From Candidatus Forterrea sp. (GTDB taxonomy: Archaea; Iainarchaeota; Iainarchaeia; Iainarchaeales; JAAZKV01): a stretch of DNA of 6,257 nt. A program made the translations under genes and the position numbers. Below the pieces are notes generated by a model. The model worked only from the letters and a program-made list of their open reading frames with translations, ran no database searches and was not told the DNA's origin. Position 1 is the first letter of the stretch. Each line of letters starts with the position of its first letter. This document shows positions 1 to 6,018 of the stretch, in pieces. The stretch lies in contig DYDN01000050.1 in assembly GCA_020717885.1 (NCBI GenBank), positions 1-6,257 on the forward strand, read 5' to 3'.

Positions 1-88
1 TTTTAAGGCAACAAAATTCTCCCCTAAAAACAAAGACTTTCAACAAAGCCGGTTTGGCGTTGCTAAGGCGAATTATTTGCATTAGTAT

Positions 89-988
89 TTATTCGCTCTC
101 ATTTCCTTTCTTCTCATCCGCTTTCTCTGCAAGTAATCTAATCCACTCGTGTATTACTGTGGTTCCAAGGTACTTTTTGAAAGGTCCCGGCATAAAATTT
201 ACTTCTATCACAACCCATTTGTTTTTGTATTCCATCAAATCAACCGCGCACATTTCCATTCCGAGTGTTTTTGCAGCGCCTTTAGCGATGGCAAGCATTT
301 CAGGAGTTGGGTTAATTAGGTGTGCCGTGCCTCCGCGGGAAATATTTGCTCTCCAATCCCCTTTTTTGCATTTTCTCTTTACCGCAACAACATAATCCCC
401 AATTACATAGCATCTGACATCAGAATCCTTTCCCTTGATGAATTTTTGCGTGGAGATAAATTCCTCAAATAAGTGAACCGCGTCAAGTATGCTCTCCATT
501 TGTTCTTTTGAATTAATTAGAACAACCCCTTTTCCTGCGAACCCCGAAATTAATTTCATTACAAAAGGATATCCAGTTTCATCAATTGCATAATCAGCGT
601 ACCGTGGTGAAATGAAGAGGGTGCTTGTTACTCCCGGGATTGATTTTGTGGAGAGTTTTTGAGAGGTAAAGAATTTGTGGTTAGTTACTTGGTAGGATTC
701 AAGTGTTACGGGACAGTAGGCGTTTGTGCTTTGTATTGCTTTCATTATCGCTTCTCCGAGCAAGAAATCACGCGAGGAGATTCTTGGGTATATTGCATCA
801 TATTCAAGTAAATTTTTTCCTTTGTAAAATAATCCAGCTCTTCCTTGCGAGGTTTGGATTTGTATTTTATCAATGGTAACAAATAGTACTTTGTCAAACT
901 TCTGTTTCGCTTCCTCAAGCATGGAATTAATTGTGGATTCTTTGTATGTTTTTGAACCAATTATTAAGAGGCTTTTTTGTTTTCTCAC
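89..988 (-). CDS. RimK/LysX-type ATP-grasp amino-acid ligase
   Basis: This 299-residue protein is a probable cytoplasmic ATP-dependent ligase that joins a carboxylate, activated as acyl-phosphate, to an amino group, as in RimK (glutamate onto S6), LysX/ArgX and CofF/MptN. Visible in the sequence: a RimK-like N-terminal domain (DAIYPRISSR at 64-73); the ATP-binding lysine and glycine loop (K145, GFAGKG 149-154); an LFEEFI hinge (173-178); D190 and R192; the RimK signature DWRANISRGG (211-220); and metal ligands D250, E262 and N264 in EVNFMPGP. All key residues look intact. The start is GTG, overlapping the upstream TGA as GTGA, with a G-rich ribosome site (GGGGGTT on the minus strand, 994-1000) just before it. 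It is therefore likely co-translated with the degenerate paralogue upstream. The substrate cannot be read from sequence. The neighbouring retropepsin and GNAT genes argue for protein or peptide modification more than cofactor synthesis. Family assignment is strong; any specific name (RimK, LysX, CofF) is open. Confidence 0.88.
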   Translation of the reverse strand: MRKQKSLLIIGSKTYKESTINSMLEEAKQKFDKVLFVTIDKIQIQTSQGRAGLFYKGKNLLEYDAIYPRISSRDFLLGEAIMKAIQSTNAYCPVTLESYQVTNHKFFTSQKLSTKSIPGVTSTLFISPRYADYAIDETGYPFVMKLISGFAGKGVVLINSKEQMESILDAVHLFEEFISTQKFIKGKDSDVRCYVIGDYVVAVKRKCKKGDWRANISRGGTAHLINPTPEMLAIAKGAAKTLGMEMCAVDLMEYKNKWVVIEVNFMPGPFKKYLGTTVIHEWIRLLAEKADEKKGNESE

Positions 989-1902
989 TTCAAAACCCCC
1001 TTAAATCTTGTGCCATCAATTATTTTTCGCAAGCCCAAAAAATCATATTTTGGTTTATTCTTGTGCCTATTCGTTCTTGCTTTCTCAATTAAAAAAGTAG
1101 CCGCAGCTTCCTCAAGGCTTTCTGAACTAATTCTGTCAAACTCCGCCCAAGGAATCATTGGCTCAATTTTCACTACTCTTCCTTTTGCAAGATCCACTCT
1201 TGCAATATCAAATCCGCACGCATGCGCAGCGGTTATTGCGGTTTTGTGTTCCTCTTCACTTAATTTATAAGTTTCTCCGGCTGAGAGCTCGGAAACCATT
1301 CCTTCCTTTTGTTTTCTTTTTACCGCGAAAACCTTTTTTCCAATTACCGCGCATGAGATTGAGTCCCCTGGAAAGTATTCTCGGAGCATAAATCCATCCG
1401 TTTCAGTTCTGATGCTCTTAATGAAATGATTAAGCTCGGCGCTTGTCTCAACCACAATTTCCTGCTGTGCTTTTCTTCCAACAAAGTACTTTGCGATTAG
1501 TGGATAGGAGATTCTTGTTGACACTTTCTCAATATTTTTAGCAGAACCCGAAGTGAGTGTTTTTGGCGTGGGAATATCAAGGAGTGCAAGTGTAACAAAT
1601 TGGGATGGTTCGTTCATCGCATTATAATACGCTCCTTTTTTTGCGCTCACATAACACTCCTGGTCATGGAGCTCTTCAAGTAATGGTTCGATGAATGGCG
1701 CTAGCGTTGCGCGTACTTGAATTATTATTGCATCGTAGTAAGGAATTTTCTCCCCAAGCGATTTGATTAGGGTTTCTTTTTGCTTACTTACAAGCGTAAT
1801 TTTTGATACACGCAAATACTCAGCATGTGCGCCCTTTTCCCGCAAGGCATCAACAATAGGGTTTGCTACTCCCTTCTTCTCCGCAATTACGAGTATATCC
1901 AT
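985..1902 (-). CDS. Divergent RimK-like ATP-grasp protein, active-site residues partly lost
   Basis: This 305-residue protein is a paralogue of the downstream ligase and keeps the overall ATP-grasp layout. Retained (numbering from ATG 1902): YPLIAKYFVG with K138, a hinge-like LREYF (173-177), CAVIGKKVFAVKRK (184-197), VDL with D237, and E247. Altered: the glycine loop is GRKAQQ instead of GxxGxG; the DxR pair before CAVIG is missing; the RANxSRGG motif is SELSAGE; and the metal-binding ExN is EPM. It may be a weak enzyme, a specialised ligase or a pseudoenzyme partner of the intact copy, with which it shares a GTGA overlap. The reading frame is open back to 1974, with ATGs at 1974, 1920 and 1902. 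I chose 1902 because the minus-strand TATA box at 1934-1941 predicts transcription from about 1911, and because MDILVIAEK is a normal first beta strand for this fold. The basic C-terminal tail (274-305) has no obvious counterpart in the downstream copy. Confidence 0.8.
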   Translation of the reverse strand: MDILVIAEKKGVANPIVDALREKGAHAEYLRVSKITLVSKQKETLIKSLGEKIPYYDAIIIQVRATLAPFIEPLLEELHDQECYVSAKKGAYYNAMNEPSQFVTLALLDIPTPKTLTSGSAKNIEKVSTRISYPLIAKYFVGRKAQQEIVVETSAELNHFIKSIRTETDGFMLREYFPGDSISCAVIGKKVFAVKRKQKEGMVSELSAGETYKLSEEEHKTAITAAHACGFDIARVDLAKGRVVKIEPMIPWAEFDRISSESLEEAAATFLIEKARTNRHKNKPKYDFLGLRKIIDGTRFKGVLK

Positions 1903-1933
1903 TGGTTCACTAAAGCGCATATGATGGGCAAGA

Positions 1934-1941
1934 GCATAAAA
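1934..1941 (-). promoter_or_regulatory. TATA box for the ATP-grasp gene pair
   Basis: The minus strand reads TTTTATGC, preceded by an A-rich stretch (AAAAAAAGAAAC) that could be the TFB recognition element. A start site about 27 bases downstream falls near 1911, leaving a leader of about 8 bases before ATG 1902. This is the reason for preferring that start over the upstream ATGs. Confidence 0.5.
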
Positions 1942-1990
1942 GAGTTTCTTTTTTTGCATTTGGTTGCTTTTCAACCATCCAACAATAGCC

Positions 1991-1998
1991 TTAATAAT
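1991..1998 (+). promoter_or_regulatory. TATA box for the retropepsin-like gene
   Basis: TTAATAAT is centred about 27 bases before GTG 2022, so the message would begin at or beside the start codon (leaderless). It faces away from the minus-strand TATA box about 50 bases to its left, forming a divergent promoter region. Confidence 0.5.
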
Positions 1999-2021
1999 GC
2001 GGATTTCCTTATCATGGCAGT

Positions 2022-2465
2022 GTGGTAATTTTGGTTAAATCAAAGAAAGTAATTGGGCTTGTTGAAATTGTTCATATTAGGGGCAAAAAGGGTATTGTAA
2101 AGAAAAGGGCTCTATTTGATACTGGTGCTACTCGTACAAGTATTGATGTTAAGACCGCGGCAAAAGCTGGTATTGGTCCGATTGTTTCTAGTGTTCGCGT
2201 AAAGAGCGCTTCATCCTCGCGCGGTTATCTAAGGAGAGCAATTGCGGAGGCAGTGATTATTGTTAAAGGAAAAAAGTTCAAGAAGGGGGTGAATATTGAG
2301 GACCGCGAGGGAATGCCGTATTCCGTTTTGATTGGAAGAGATATTATTCACAACAATTTTTTGATTGATGTTTCAAGGACGCACACAAGTAATAAAGTGC
2401 GGGACTCAAAGGATAAGAGCGAGAGAAAAAGAATTACTGATATGTGGGGTAGGCGCCCGCAGTAA
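2022..2465 (+). CDS. Retropepsin-like aspartic protease, RimK-associated type
   Basis: This 147-residue single-domain protein is predicted to be an aspartic peptidase of retropepsin fold, which would act as a homodimer with one catalytic Asp per chain. The catalytic motif is LFDTGATRTSID at 31-42 (Asp33), preceded by strands typical of the fold. The second family hallmark, a hydrophobic run ending in glycine, is SVLIGRDIIHNNFLID at 101-116. The last 30 residues are basic and probably flexible. Proteins with this DTGA...LIGRD pattern (COG4067, RimB in bacteria) are known to sit beside RimK ligases; here the ligases lie on the opposite strand across a shared promoter region. The likely role is removal or processing of what the ligases add, but no substrate is visible. 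The GTG start fits a leaderless message from the TATA box at 1991-1998. TTG 2031, with GGTAAT just upstream, is an alternative. No signal peptide is seen, so it is presumably cytoplasmic. Confidence 0.82.
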   Translation: MVILVKSKKVIGLVEIVHIRGKKGIVKKRALFDTGATRTSIDVKTAAKAGIGPIVSSVRVKSASSSRGYLRRAIAEAVIIVKGKKFKKGVNIEDREGMPYSVLIGRDIIHNNFLIDVSRTHTSNKVRDSKDKSERKRITDMWGRRPQ

Positions 2466-2521
2466 TTGATTTGTTTTTCTTTGACTTCGCGGGGAAAGTA
2501 GAAATAATTTTTGGTGGTTTA

Positions 2522-2983
2522 TTGGAAGGAATTGAGTTTAAGGAGCTCGCGGATACTAACCTTAACACTATTGAGGAACTTCATGCGCTTTTTCCTCACT
2601 GGAAAAAATCCTCCGTTCAGAAAAAAATTAAAATGACGAATCGGCGCAGGGACAAAAGATTTGTTGCAATAAAAAATGGGAAGATTATAGCTCATGTAAA
2701 AATTGTTTTTGGAAAAGGTTTACACAATCACAGGGTAGAAGTCACTTCGCTTATTGTGGAGCCAAGGGATAGGAGACATAAAATTGGTACTGAATTAATG
2801 AAGTATGTTCTAAAGCAGCTCCCAAGTGATAGGAATCTTGTTCTCCTTGCGGTTGATTCAAAGAACAAACCCGCGATTGATTTGTATGCAAAACTCGGAT
2901 TTGAGGAATATGGCCACCTAAAAAAAGCTTCCCGCTTGAATGGAAAATATGTGGATAATTATTTAATGAAAAAAGAACTTTGA
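2522..2983 (+). CDS. GNAT-family N-acetyltransferase
   Basis: This protein of about 153 residues is predicted to move an acetyl group from acetyl-CoA to an amine. From TTG 2522 it runs: the first strand IEFKEL, a helical pair rich in Lys/Arg (KKSSVQKKIKM), strands FVAIKNGKIIAHVKIVFG, motif A (TSLIVEPRDRRHKIGTELM, residues 75-93) and motif B (NKPAIDLYAKLGFEEYG, residues 115-131). In the acetyl-CoA loop the usual R/Q-x-x-G-x-G is RRHKIG, with lysine replacing the first glycine. The frame is open back to TTG 2471, six bases past the protease stop. I prefer 2522 because GGTGGT (2513-2518) lies just before it and the codons between read like non-coding sequence. It is probably co-transcribed with the protease. 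The target could be a protein N-terminus, a lysine or a small molecule; sequence does not decide. Confidence 0.82.
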   Translation: MEGIEFKELADTNLNTIEELHALFPHWKKSSVQKKIKMTNRRRDKRFVAIKNGKIIAHVKIVFGKGLHNHRVEVTSLIVEPRDRRHKIGTELMKYVLKQLPSDRNLVLLAVDSKNKPAIDLYAKLGFEEYGHLKKASRLNGKYVDNYLMKKEL

Positions 2984-3018
2984 AATTTTTAACCCCCAAA
3001 ATTCGCCCCCGCAGTACC

Positions 3019-3026
3019 TTTATATA
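3019..3026 (+). promoter_or_regulatory. Strong archaeal TATA box for the Yip1-family gene
   Basis: TTTATATA is the best match to the archaeal consensus in the window. It predicts transcription from about 3049, giving a leader of about 20 bases that contains GGTTGTGAT (3058-3065), complementary to the 16S rRNA tail. A run of seven T's (3031-3037) lies between this box and the start site. It could help end transcripts arriving from the GNAT gene. Confidence 0.72.
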
Positions 3027-3068
3027 TGAGTTTTTTTCTAATGATAGGAGTTAGTTGGTTGTGATTTT

Positions 3069-3632
3069 GTGGTGTTGAGTGTATTATTCCATCCTACTGA
3101 GGTCTTCAAAAAAGTTGTTTCTGATTCTGAGGGGTACTCTCCTTGGCTAGTTGTAATTCTTGCCGGAATTTTTCTTGCAATTATTGGTTATTATTCTTCC
3201 TCCGGTAATTTGTTCTCCGGATTATACCTGTTCATTGCGAATATTGTGCAGTGGTTCATACTAACTGTATTCGTTTGGTTCTTTGTTTTTGTTCACTCAA
3301 GGAAGAGAAAGGGGCTTAGCGAGAAAGGGTTTACACAAAGCGCTGTAGCTACAGGAAGACTTTGGACACTTACACTTGCAACTAACATAATCATGGCAAT
3401 TATTTCAATTTTCTATGGCCTTGTGACAGTTTTTCCTATTAATGTTCTTGCGTTAATTGGAGTAATAGTTTCAATTATCCTCACTCTTGGATGGATTGTT
3501 GCTTCATATAAGATGCTTAAAGTGCTTTCAGGCATTAGTGGTGGGAAATTAGTTGTTAATTGGATAATTTTGCTCATTTTAAATATGCTTACAAGCGCTT
3601 TTATTGTTGGTTTAATAGCAAGAATCTTCTAA
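3069..3632 (+). CDS. Yip1-family integral membrane protein
   Basis: This 187-residue protein has the layout of the Yip1 domain family. It opens with a short amphipathic N-terminus carrying the family-like LFHPTEVFKKV (6-16), followed by five hydrophobic segments at about 26-43, 50-76, 98-119, 124-147 and 161-185. A basic loop (HSRKRKGLSEK, 76-86) lies between the second and third. The SYKMLKVLSGISGGK stretch (146-160) before the last helix is also usual for the family. Eukaryotic Yip1 proteins act in membrane traffic; archaeal members have no settled function. The start is uncertain because GTG 3069, GTG 3072 and TTG 3075 follow each other in frame after the ribosome site GTGAT (3061-3065); 3072 is spaced best. 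It has its own strong promoter and a U-rich end, so it appears to be a single-gene unit. A tie to the modification genes to its left is not evident. Confidence 0.8.
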   Translation: MVLSVLFHPTEVFKKVVSDSEGYSPWLVVILAGIFLAIIGYYSSSGNLFSGLYLFIANIVQWFILTVFVWFFVFVHSRKRKGLSEKGFTQSAVATGRLWTLTLATNIIMAIISIFYGLVTVFPINVLALIGVIVSIILTLGWIVASYKMLKVLSGISGGKLVVNWIILLILNMLTSAFIVGLIARIF

Positions 3633-3638
3633 AGTGCG

Positions 3639-3654
3639 TTTCTTTTCTTGTTTT
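3639..3654 (+). terminator. U-rich transcription end after the Yip1-family gene
   Basis: A nearly uninterrupted pyrimidine tract with 12 T's in 16 bases begins seven bases after the stop codon. Archaeal RNA polymerase commonly stops at such tracts without a hairpin, and I see no stable stem before it. Confidence 0.45.
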
Positions 3655-3728
3655 AGTTAGTTCTTTTGCCATTCGCAATCCCAAAAAAACCCCTTACTAC
3701 TACATAACCTTTGGCTTTTTTGGAAACA

Positions 3729-3736
3729 TTTATAAA
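3729..3736 (+). promoter_or_regulatory. TATA box for the zinc-ribbon gene
   Basis: TTTATAAA lies 31 bases before ATG 3767. Transcription would start near 3760, giving a leader of only about 7 bases. It shows that the long open frame upstream of ATG 3767 is not translated. Confidence 0.68.
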
Positions 3737-3766
3737 GGAAAATGTGAGGAAATTCATTGTGGTATT

Positions 3767-3991
3767 ATGAAGAAGTTATGCTCTGGATGTAAAGCGCGCT
3801 TTGAGGTCCCTATTGATGATATGGAAGAGGGGGACGCTATTCCCTGCCCTGAATGTAACTTAGAGTACACTATTGTGGCTGATAAGAAAGGGGTTCTAAA
3901 ACTAATTGAAAGTAAGACGTTTGAGATGGGGGAAGAGGAAGAAGATTCCGAAGAGAACTCAGACGCTGAAGAAGATTATGATTCTGATTAA
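3767..3991 (+). CDS. Small zinc-ribbon protein with acidic tail, LysW-like
   Basis: This 74-residue protein has two CxxC knuckles, C5-SG-C8 and C27-PE-C30, separated by 18 residues, which makes a one-zinc ribbon. The strands around them (ARFEVP, LEYTIV) and the spacing resemble LysW, the carrier on which RimK-family LysX/ArgX builds lysine or arginine precursors. The tail from about residue 54 is almost entirely Glu, Asp and Ser (GEEEEDSEENSDAEEDYDSD). LysW also has an acidic tail, but it ends in EDWGE with a modifiable terminal Glu. Here that motif is absent and the last residue is Asp, so a lysine-pathway carrier role is doubtful. Other options are a DNA- or RNA-polymerase-associated zinc ribbon, or an acidic adaptor. 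The frame is open back to 3560, overlapping the Yip1 gene, but the TATA box at 3729-3736 and the sensible domain start fix ATG 3767. It appears to be a single-gene unit with a U-rich end. The zinc ribbon is clear; kinship with LysW is moderate. Confidence 0.75.
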   Translation: MKKLCSGCKARFEVPIDDMEEGDAIPCPECNLEYTIVADKKGVLKLIESKTFEMGEEEEDSEENSDAEEDYDSD

Positions 3992-3998
3992 GTAACTT

Positions 3999-4010
3999 AA
4001 TTTTGTTTCC
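3999..4010 (+). terminator. Possible U-rich end after the zinc-ribbon gene
   Basis: A short T-rich stretch (AATTTTGTTTCC) sits eight bases beyond the stop codon and well before the next promoter. No hairpin is visible. It is weak evidence on its own. Confidence 0.3.
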
Positions 4011-4043
4011 AAATTAACCCGCACTTTTTAGCCCCAAAAACCC

Positions 4044-4050
4044 TTAAATA
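4044..4050 (+). promoter_or_regulatory. TATA box for a leaderless gene at 4074
   Basis: TTAAATA is centred 27 bases before the A of ATG 4074, so the transcript should begin at the start codon. It is preceded by AAAAACCC, and the A-run may serve as the TFB recognition element. A similar AAAACCCTTA arrangement occurs upstream of the antiporter gene. Confidence 0.65.
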
Positions 4051-4073
4051 CTCCGTCAGCTACTTTTACTTAT

Positions 4074-4505
4074 ATGGCAGCATCAACCCCCGCTAATGGA
4101 AAACCAAATGGGAATGGTAAGAAGAGGGGGCAATTGGAGTTGCCTTTGGGAAATGGAATAAGGGCGCGCACATGGAGATTTCCTGAATTCGCTGTTCGGT
4201 CTCGTCTTGCCAATATAGTTAAGTTTCGTACGGCTAGGCTAGAGAAAGAAGCGTTTGCGAGGGAATTTGACAGAGTAAAAGCCGAGATGCGTGCTAAATT
4301 CAAGTGCTCATTACGTTCGACTTCAAGTAAATCATCTGTGGCCAAGTTTATTACTAGTCTTGAAGTTGAAGCCCGTCATGAAAGAAAGATTGTGGCAAGT
4401 TTTGCTTCTTCAAATGACACTGATTCTATTGCAGGGCATAATAGAAGTGCTGAAATAATTATTGCGTATGTTGCTGAGTTAAACAAACAATATAATTTAA
4501 GATGA
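4074..4505 (+). CDS. Hypothetical basic protein, 143 residues
   Basis: I do not recognise a family. The first 20 residues are low complexity (Pro, Gly, Asn, Lys) and probably disordered. LELPLGNG (21-28) follows, then a basic, aromatic patch ARTWRFPEFAVRSR (31-44). After that come segments likely to form helices at about 46-76 (charged, Lys/Arg/Glu-rich), 87-112 and 123-139. There is one cysteine (C78), no membrane segment and no signal peptide. The net positive charge would suit nucleic-acid or ribosome binding, but no motif proves this. The coding strand is supported by the TATA box placed exactly for a leaderless start at this ATG, by a frame open to the stop, and by tight spacing to cysS (about 25-37 bases). 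That spacing suggests the two may share a transcript. An open frame on the opposite strand (4070-4345) lacks comparable signals. Confidence 0.62.
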   Translation: MAASTPANGKPNGNGKKRGQLELPLGNGIRARTWRFPEFAVRSRLANIVKFRTARLEKEAFAREFDRVKAEMRAKFKCSLRSTSSKSSVAKFITSLEVEARHERKIVASFASSNDTDSIAGHNRSAEIIIAYVAELNKQYNLR

Positions 4506-4542
4506 GAAAGGAACTCGGTTTACATTATTAATGGTTTTATTT

Positions 4543-5952
4543 ATGGTACTAAAACTCTTTAATTCGTTCGGCAACAAGCTTGAGGAATTTAAATCAATAA
4601 AAAAGGATTTTGTCGGGCTTTATACTTGCGGACCAACTGTTTACACTTATGTTCACATTGGTAATCTAAAGTGCACCACTTGGGAAGATTTGCTCAAACG
4701 TTATCTTCTATTCAAGGGATATAAAGTAAAACAAGTAATGAATTTTACTGATGTTGATGATAAGACAATTAAGGGCGCAATGAGCAAGAAAGTTCCGCTA
4801 GCGGAATATACACAAGAATTCAAGAAAGCATTTTTAGATGATGTTAAAGCACTAAACATTCTTCCAGCGGAAATTTATACTCCGGCAACTGATTATATTC
4901 CGGAAATGGTTAAACTAGTGGAAAAACTTTTGGATAAGGGGATTGCGTATAAGGGCGATGATGGTTGTATTTATTTTTCAATAAAAAAATTCAAGAATTA
5001 TGGGAAACTCGCAGGAATTGATGCCAAGAAATTAAAGGAAGGGGCGAGAGTAAAACAGGATGAGTATGAAAAGGAAGGCGTGGGGGATTTTGCTTTATGG
5101 AAAGCTTGGGATGAAAATGACGGTCCCGTGTATTGGGATACCTCTCTTGGGAGAGGGAGGCCAGGGTGGCATATTGAGTGCAGTGCAATGAGTATGAAGA
5201 ACCTTGGAGAGACTTTTGATATTCACACTGGGGGAGTAGATAATAAATTTCCTCACCACGAGAATGAGATAGCGCAGAGCGAAGCCGTTACAGGAAAGAA
5301 ATTTGTTAATTATTGGCTCCACACCGAGCACTTGCTTGTGGATGGAAAGAAAATGTCAAAATCCTTGGGGAATTTTTATACTCTTCGCGAATTAACTTCA
5401 AAAGGCTTTAATCCAATGGCGGTTAGATATGTTTTCCTTAATACTGATTATCGCCAGCAATTAAATTTTTCTCTTAATGCGGTAAAGGATGCACAAAAAA
5501 CACTTGATGGGTTGCAGAACTTTATTTCCCGCTTGCGCGAAATTAAGGAAAAGAAATCAAATGATTCAATCGCGCCGCTTGTGAATAAAGCGCTTGATGG
5601 GTTCACTGATGGAATGGATAATGATTTGAATGTTCCTGAAGGAATGAAACACATTTTTGACTTTGTGAAAAAAATAAATAAATTAATTGATGAGGGCGAA
5701 ATTGGGACTAGCGCAGCAAGTGAAGCCCTTGAATTCTTAAAGAAAATTAACTCGGTTCTTGCCGTACTGGATTTCACTGAAAAGTACTTTGAACTTACTG
5801 AGGAACAGCAAGCGCTCCTGCTTGCGAGAAACCTCGCAAGAAAGCATAAGGATTGGAAGAAGAGTGATGAGTTACGCGATAAACTCAAAGCGCTAGGGAT
5901 AGGGGTTGTGGATAATAAGGACGGGGCAACTCTTGCAAGGCCTCTCAAGTAG
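4543..5952 (+). CDS. cysS: Cysteinyl-tRNA synthetase
   Basis: This cytoplasmic class I synthetase charges tRNA-Cys with cysteine using ATP. Residue numbers below count from the upstream ATG at 4531. The protein shows TCGPTVY with zinc ligand C33; the HIGH-type motif HIGN at 42-45; RPGWHIECSAMS with C217; FPHHENEIAQSE with H242 and E246 completing the zinc site; and KMSKS at 274-278. The helical anticodon-binding part includes GMDNDLNVPEGM (361-372), and the C-terminal WKKSDELRDKLKALGI (442-457) is the usual family ending. At about 470 residues it is full length (the E. coli enzyme has 461). ATG 4543 gives MVLKLFNSF, the normal family start; ATG 4531 would add four residues. No ribosome site precedes either, so the start may be leaderless or coupled to the preceding gene. 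The family's usual HGGG is HTGG here (232-235), a mild variation. Everything needed for catalysis is present. Confidence 0.97.
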   Translation: MVLKLFNSFGNKLEEFKSIKKDFVGLYTCGPTVYTYVHIGNLKCTTWEDLLKRYLLFKGYKVKQVMNFTDVDDKTIKGAMSKKVPLAEYTQEFKKAFLDDVKALNILPAEIYTPATDYIPEMVKLVEKLLDKGIAYKGDDGCIYFSIKKFKNYGKLAGIDAKKLKEGARVKQDEYEKEGVGDFALWKAWDENDGPVYWDTSLGRGRPGWHIECSAMSMKNLGETFDIHTGGVDNKFPHHENEIAQSEAVTGKKFVNYWLHTEHLLVDGKKMSKSLGNFYTLRELTSKGFNPMAVRYVFLNTDYRQQLNFSLNAVKDAQKTLDGLQNFISRLREIKEKKSNDSIAPLVNKALDGFTDGMDNDLNVPEGMKHIFDFVKKINKLIDEGEIGTSAASEALEFLKKINSVLAVLDFTEKYFELTEEQQALLLARNLARKHKDWKKSDELRDKLKALGIGVVDNKDGATLARPLK

Positions 5953-5971
5953 TTTCTTCTCCCCCAGAAAT

Positions 5972-5999
5972 CTTTTTAACCAAGAAAACCCTTATTTTT
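5972..5999 (+). promoter_or_regulatory. Probable promoter of the antiporter gene
   Basis: Two AT-rich boxes lie here: CTTTTTAA (5972-5979) and TTATTTTT (5992-5999). The first would start transcription near 6003, leaving room for the ribosome site GTGAT (6009-6013) five bases before TTG 6019. The second follows AAAACCC and would give a leaderless message at about 6019-6023. I cannot choose between them. Confidence 0.45.
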
Positions 6000-6018
6000 G
6001 GCATTGAAGTGATTGGTT

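Noticed and set aside
54..395. Plus-strand open frame opposite the ligase C-terminus
   Set aside because: It is antisense to the conserved RANISRGG and EVN region of the ligase, and no promoter or ribosome site supports it.
977..1391. Two plus-strand open frames (977-1270 and 1158-1391) opposite the second ATP-grasp gene
   Set aside because: They are antisense shadows with hydrophobic, low-information translations and no start signals.
1903..1974. N-terminal extension of the first ATP-grasp protein from ATG 1974
   Set aside because: The predicted transcript start near 1911 lies inside it, and the fold's first strand begins at ATG 1902.
3560..3766. Upstream extension of the zinc-ribbon frame, overlapping the Yip1 gene
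   Set aside because: The TATA box at 3729-3736 lies inside it, and the encoded residues look like translated intergenic sequence. The zinc ribbon begins properly at ATG 3767.
4070..4345. Minus-strand open frame opposite the hypothetical gene at 4074
   Set aside because: There is no TATA box or ribosome site on that strand, while the plus frame has an exactly placed TATA box and a natural start and stop.
5448..5948. Minus-strand open frame of 166 codons inside cysS
   Set aside because: It lies wholly opposite a confidently identified synthetase, is Ser/Phe-rich as expected from reading antisense of Lys/Glu-rich coding sequence, and has no promoter or domain.
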